From NCBI RefSeq assembly GCF_036588685.1, contig NC_086379.1:76291727-76355726 (forward strand): 64,000 nt of DNA. Reading direction: 5' to 3'. The notes beneath the pieces were generated by a model. The model searched no databases and was not told the DNA's origin. It was given only the letters and a program-made list of their open reading frames with translations. The translations under genes and the position numbers were made by a program. This DNA is from Mytilus trossulus (taxonomy: Eukaryota; Mollusca; Bivalvia; Mytilida; Mytilidae). Positions 59,537-64,000 of this stretch are shown one piece after another; positions within the stretch are counted from its first letter, which is position 1, and every line of letters begins with the position of its first letter.

Positions 59537-62500
59537 TCAATCAAATCTGATTTTTTTATTTTGAGGTTCTCCATTTGAAGTGTCAATTCTCCTTTTCTGT
59601 GCTGAGAATCCATTAGACATTCCTCGTCCACCCCCTCTTGAACCTCTGCCGAAGCCTCCACCCCCTCTTGATCCTCTACCTCTAAACCCTCCTCCTCTTC
59701 CACCACCACCACCACCACCACCTCCCCAGCTATTGCCATATCCTTTGTTACTTGATTCTGATTCTAAAAGTTCTGGTAGTGCCGTAGCTTTTTGTAAAGT
59801 GTCAAAATTTGTATCTGTCCATTTATTTGCTACCTCGCTTTCAAACTCTGATGGTAAATCAAACACACTTGACTACAAAAATAAAGAAACACAAAATTAT
59901 TTTATGAAAAGTAAAATATAGTAGATAAATATCATGTCCTTCATTAATTATTCTTACATTAGAGAAATATGTCTCTATCAATAGGTAGCTTTTATTAGTA
60001 CAGATCTGTTCACGGAACCCCAAAGCCTGGGTCAAAGCATTAGTCTTTTATATATTTCAGATTTCTATGTCCATTGAACCCAAAATGTTGAGTTAAAGTC
60101 CTTATTTAAATAATATCAGGGGCGGATTTAGGCGGGGGCGTGGCGGGCGTGCGCCCCCCCCCTAAAATTTGCAAAGTATGGGTTGTCTTCAACATGTTTA
60201 GTCAGTATCAGAAGAGACCATACCTTCTTAACATTCAAAATATATAAAACAGTCAGTTTAACCCGGTTTTTCTATACTAAGTAACTTAGTAACAGAATCA
60301 ACGTGTTAACTAATCAACTGACCTACGATTTATTCAAGTTCTATAAATATTATATATACTTTAAAGAAAATGTTTTAGCAGTTAAAGTACAAACAATTGT
60401 TACATTATATTTGCCGTTTTTATAATCAATTTCTTTGATAATCGAAGTGCCGAATTATGTATACCGTATTACATGCAGTGCCGATATCCCCACAAAATAA
60501 AAATAACTTTGAAATCACGCGTCATCTCATTCTGATTATAGTTGTTTGTGGCGAACACAGTATATATAAAGTCTTGCACGACCTCCGAAAATCCAAAAAG
60601 TAAAAACATATTATGAAAGAACAATTGAAAATCACGGCGAAAAGTGGAAATTTTCGTTTGCAAAATTTAATTCTAGTATCTTATATTGGTCATGTGAACT
60701 GATGTTATCTGTCTTGTCTCACTTTGCCTCCGTCGATCTGCCCGTCTATCTGTCAACTCTTTACATTAATACATTTCCATCCGGTCCTAATTAAGTTTGT
60801 CAAGGATGGTGTTATGTAGTGTTAAAGTAATTCTTAAGCTGTTAAGTGAACCGGTTTCATTTCACGTGATTGAAACCATGTTGAATGGCTAAGACACATT
60901 GACGATCTGAAATAAGGGCTTTTTATTTTTGTGATGTTTCTGTTTTTCTGTTTATCACAACTACCAGCACCAATGTCTTTCAAGGATTGGTTGACAGGTA
61001 TTTTTGACCTGATATTGATAAATAGATTATTTTAGAAGTGCTGGTGTTTGAGTGTATATTGGTTTGCATAGAAACACAGACACAAAATAAAATATTCGCA
61101 TGATCTTCAGTTTCTGTTTTGGGCTGCAGCTTTATAAACTCTATCATAGTTGCAGAATGAATCTCTTACATGTAGTGCATAAGTTATTGGTGTCAGGAGA
61201 TTGTTGAAGTTTTTTCAAGTTTGTAGGAGACCTTGCCATCATAACTGAGAGGTTTTTCGCGGAAAAGAAACATATTGTTTTACATCTGTCCGTCCATGAT
61301 ACTAGTGATTGTAGATTGTTGTCAGGTTGGATTTATTTGGTTTCTACTTGAAACTATAATTTCTTGCTGACTGTACCTCACAATAGTTCGAAATACCTAC
61401 ATTGCGAAGAATATTAAAAAAAATAAAATAACCTCAAATTTTTTTTCAACTCGCTCCGCGAAATATAAATTTGCGCCCCCCTAATCTGAAATCCTGGATC
61501 CGCCCCTGAATATCTTAAATAGTTAACTTTATAATGAACAAGGGATCTCTCAATCTAAAATTGCATAGGAAATCATGGCTGTTTTTCTGCTCTCTGGTCA
61601 GATTGTTGTCTTGTTTGACATGTTCCCCATTTCCATTCTCAACTTTATAAGTGGGGCATACACATCATAGACCCAACTTAATAGTTGTGGAAGAGACATA
61701 GATAACTAAGCATTCCCCAATAGTTTATCATTTTTCTTATCTAGTCCCCCCCCCCCCCCACCCCCACCCAGTTTAAGCTCATAATTCATTTATATATTAA
61801 ATACAAAGACTGAGTGTTGGCAACAACAAAAGAATTTTTTCAGCGTGTCTGAACTAGGAAGTGGACTATCATATTTGACATTAGTGACCCAACAAGGACA
61901 CAGATAAAACTCTTCAGATAAGTGGTTCAGACCAAGTCAATGTAGATCTACATAGTTTTGTCAATAATACAAACAAACATTATGTAATTACTATCTTTTA
62001 TTTGGATTATGATAACACATTTTTCTTTTATCTGTTTTCGTTGAACTGTTTATTAAAATTGATTTTTTACTTTGTAAATCTTGTTAAAAATATTATTCAT
62101 GAACTTCTCTAATCACTAAAATATATCCCACATTTACCATTGATTTTCTATCTTTTTCCCTGTGTGACAAGAATAAGTAAAATATGCAATATAAGGCCAG
62201 GATAATATCAATATAATACCCAGGTAATATTCTTTCAAAATGTATTTGATTTTCACTGGCATTTTCTAGTGATGTTGTACTCCCATGCTAAAGTGGTTGC
62301 TATATACCAAAATCCTATACCAAAGGATATAGGACAGGAAAATGTCCAATATCAAATTTTTAACCTTCTGCTAGAAGTCCATGATCTATGCATCATGTTC
62401 TCAATTGTTGGTTTATTTGGGATAGAAACACCTATAAATGTTAGACGCCAGTATGACGATTATTACATAAAACATTTCTATCCATTACAAAATATTTCAA

Positions 62501-62874
62501 TTGGCATATATCCTGTCAGAGGAGAAATTGAAAATTTATTTAATAATGAATATAATAATAATGCAATCTACTTTGTTTGCAATTGGTAATTGGGTAATAA
62601 GGAGATTTTCACAACACACAAATTATTTTTAGATAGTTAAGATCACATACAAGAGCAGCTGAAATCAGTTTGTGGACAATAAAGAGAAATGTTGAGCCTA
62701 CCAAAGGCATGAATATCATTAGAAATTGATCATAATTACCATTTTGTCTTTACAAAATCTCATTCGCATGGCTTTTTCTTTGATTTCCTCTGGTAACTGT
62801 TTCTCTAATGCCCTCCAAACATAACTCATTGTTCTCATTTCCATGTTTGTTGTGAATATATATGTTGTGAAACC
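59537..62874 (-). CDS. DDX21: DDX21/DDX50-type nucleolar RNA helicase, last two exons (partial)
   Basis: DDX21 and DDX50 are DEAD-box RNA helicases acting in the nucleolus in rRNA processing and Pol I/II transcription. Two minus-strand exons are visible: 62740-62874 (45 codons, GFTTYIFTTNMEMRTMSYVW...) and 59537-59872 (112 codons including stop), joined in phase 0. Together they form the GUCT domain, the C-terminal RNA-binding fold specific to this subfamily; VFDLPSEFESEVANKWTDTN corresponds to CFDVPT....WHDS in the vertebrate proteins. A Gly-rich RGG tail follows, with nine consecutive Gly after SW and then FRGRGSRGGGGFGRGSRGGG, ending QNKKIRFD. The DEAD-box core lies beyond the right edge. 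DDX21 and DDX50 cannot be separated from this part alone, and invertebrates usually have one gene for both. A plus-strand proline-rich frame over the RGG tail is a shadow. Confidence 0.88.
60117..61508. mobile_element. hAT-like non-autonomous element, 1392 bp
   Basis: The left end CAGGGGCGGATTTAGG and the inverted right end CAGGGGCGGATCCAGG are flanked by a 5-bp direct repeat AATAT (60112-60116 and 61509-61513). Just inside the left end is a C9 run. No transposase frame of meaningful length was found. The interior (about 60250-61440) may be a captured or decayed sequence. Confidence 0.78.
61565..61650 (+). repeat. Dispersed-repeat 3' end
   Basis: 'tttttctgctctctggtcag', 'attgttgtcttgtttgacat' and 'gttccccatttccattctca' match the family at 46020 and 55640. 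Confidence 0.72.
61746..61770 (+). repeat. C-rich run
   Basis: C14 followed by acccccaccca. Simple sequence in the helicase intron; the length may be inexact. Confidence 0.9.
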
Positions 62875-63439
62875 CTGAAAGAAAGTGGAATTTTGTTAGC
62901 TCTGTAATAATAACGTCTTTTAAGTCTATTTTGTAAATAAAGACTTTATAATATCTTTATCTAACAATGTTCATAACTATCATAACTTTTACATATATTT
63001 CTGTGGAGAAGAAAGGACAAAAAATGACCGATCTTTCCCTTACATGGACAAATTTTTATCTGCTTAAGCTTTTCAAAAGTAATTTTTGAAAAATGTGATA
63101 CTTAAGTAGTCCTGTTTTTTTCTTCAAAATAAGGCAAAACAAATGTTGTAAATCAAGACCCATCTTAAGAATCAGTTAATAATTGTGAAGCTAGGAAAAT
63201 CTGTGTCTTCAATTGAGACACACTTGCATCACTTTGATTTTTAATGCCACTTTCAACACTGTTTTCATGGCTGTCAGTTTTTATTGGTGGAAGAAGCCAA
63301 TTGCCCAGATAGAACCACAACCATTGTTAAGAAAACTGACAATCCTAGTCATTTAAGATTGGAGTCGAGTGCACCTGCCCTGTGCAGGATTCGAAATCAC
63401 AACCTAAAGTGTTGACTGGCTAGTGAAACATTAGTTGAC
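62875..63439 (-). other. Intron of the DDX21-type gene continuing to the right
   Basis: Upstream (minus-strand) of the exon at 62740-62874, behind the acceptor CTTTCTTTCAG. No further helicase exon was recognised up to the window edge. Confidence 0.6.
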
Positions 63440-63444
63440 TACTT

Positions 63445-63560
63445 ATAAAAAAGAAGATGTGGTATGATTGCCAATGAGAAAACTATCCACAAAAGACCAA
63501 AATGACACAAACATTAACAACTACCACACATTCACCAAGGCACATATTTATGAGAAGAAC
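63445..63560 (-). repeat. Dispersed-repeat fragment (reverse)
   Basis: 'aagaagatgtggtatgattg', 'ccaatgagaaaactatccac' and 'aaaagaccaaaatgacacaa' are the reverse of the 'gttgtctcattggcaatcataccacat' type seen in pieces at 24480 and 53612. Confidence 0.7.
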
Positions 63561-63748
63561 ATCATACAATACAGTAGTGAAGATATCAGGTGTCTGAACT
63601 ACTACTAGCAGTTATTTGTTGTTTTAAAGACCAATTTTTCATTGGTGAAATTCCATAAAATGGACTGTCACAAATATCCTAGCTAGTTAAACTGAAAAAA
63701 AAACCCGGTTGTTTGTTTTCATTATTTTTTTGTTTTTCTGACTAGTGT

Positions 63749-63899
63749 CAGTGGCGGATCCAGGAATTTTCATAAGTGGGGGCCCACTGACTGACCTAAG
63801 AGGGGGCCCGCTCCAGTCACGCTTCAGTGATTCCCTATATGAGCAACCAAATTTTTTCCCAAAAGGGGGGGGCCTTGGTCCCCCCTTAATCCGCTTCTG
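63749..63899. mobile_element. 151-bp hAT-like MITE
   Basis: The left end CAGTGGCGGATCCAGG and the inverted right end CAGAAGCGGATTAAGG lie between exact AGTGT repeats (63744-63748 and 63900-63904). Inside are G/C tracts (gggggcccactga, aaggggggggcc). Its 5-bp target duplication matches that of 60117-61508, marking the same family. Confidence 0.82.
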
Positions 63900-64000
63900 A
63901 GTGTGTGTTGTGATAGACACATTTAAATTGTGAAAATGCAAAGAGGTTTCACTAACAACCCTTCAACAAATCAAATAACCACAAAATTCTTTGGACAGAT

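Larger units (their letters stand above)
59873..62739 (-). other. Last intron of the DDX21-type gene
   Basis: Donor GTAATT (62739-62734) and acceptor TTTTGTAG (ending at 59873). It contains the hAT-like element 60117-61508 and a repeat 3' end. The 106-codon plus-strand frame at 62269-62589 is the longest open frame in it but matches nothing I know. Confidence 0.8.

Noticed and set aside
59580..59921. Plus-strand proline-rich protein
   Set aside because: It is the antisense shadow of the Gly-rich RGG tail of the helicase.
62269..62589. 106-codon plus-strand open frame
   Set aside because: It lies in the helicase intron, on the opposite strand, with no recognisable domain, signal or splice partners. 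Chance is the simplest reading, though its composition is not absurd.

Overview
The window is AT-rich animal nuclear DNA: genes are split by GT-AG introns, coding exons are short islands, and most of the sequence is repeats. The dispersed repeat families (for example the one with the core 'tcaagcttgaatgttgtgtcc', the 'tttccattctcaattt' 3' ends and the 'ctcacctg...aagatggcc' family) are ones I associate with bivalve molluscs, so a marine mussel or close relative is the best guess. That is from memory of repeat families, not from a search.

Five protein-coding genes can be supported by joining exons by hand. (1) A ubiquitin-conjugating enzyme E2 on the minus strand (exons between 1263 and 6291, first coding exon uncertain). 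(2) A complete three-exon CISD2 (CDGSH iron-sulfur protein) on the plus strand, 22569-26491, 132 residues. (3) and (4) Two tandem interferon regulatory factor (IRF1/2-type) genes on the plus strand, 39865-43542 (9 exons, 359 residues) and 46868-55442 (8 exons, 358 residues). (5) The last two exons of a DDX21/DDX50-type RNA helicase on the minus strand (59537-62874), whose helicase core lies beyond the right edge.

Layout: 1-11 kb holds the E2 gene and several TIR elements. From 12.9 to 22.2 kb there is almost nothing but repeats: a 4.4 kb array of a 58-bp satellite grown inside a dispersed element, a 192-bp tandem repeat interrupted by a Harbinger-like MITE, and a fold-back repeat split by a broken Tc1 transposon that itself carries a MITE. 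CISD2 occupies 22.5-27.5 kb. From 28 to 38 kb there are fragments of dispersed elements, a palindromic MITE and a Mutator-like remnant. The IRF pair fills 38.3-55.5 kb, and 59.1 kb to the end is the helicase gene with a hAT-like insertion in its last intron.

The most unusual observations are: an intronic tandem array in the E2 gene whose every unit carries a copy of a real 3' splice site plus the first ~30 coding bases of the next exon; a family of 28-43 bp palindromic insertions, three of them flanked by exact 7-bp direct repeats; and a His in place of the near-invariant DNA-contacting Asn in the recognition helix of the second IRF. No RNA genes, CRISPR arrays or prokaryotic features were found.
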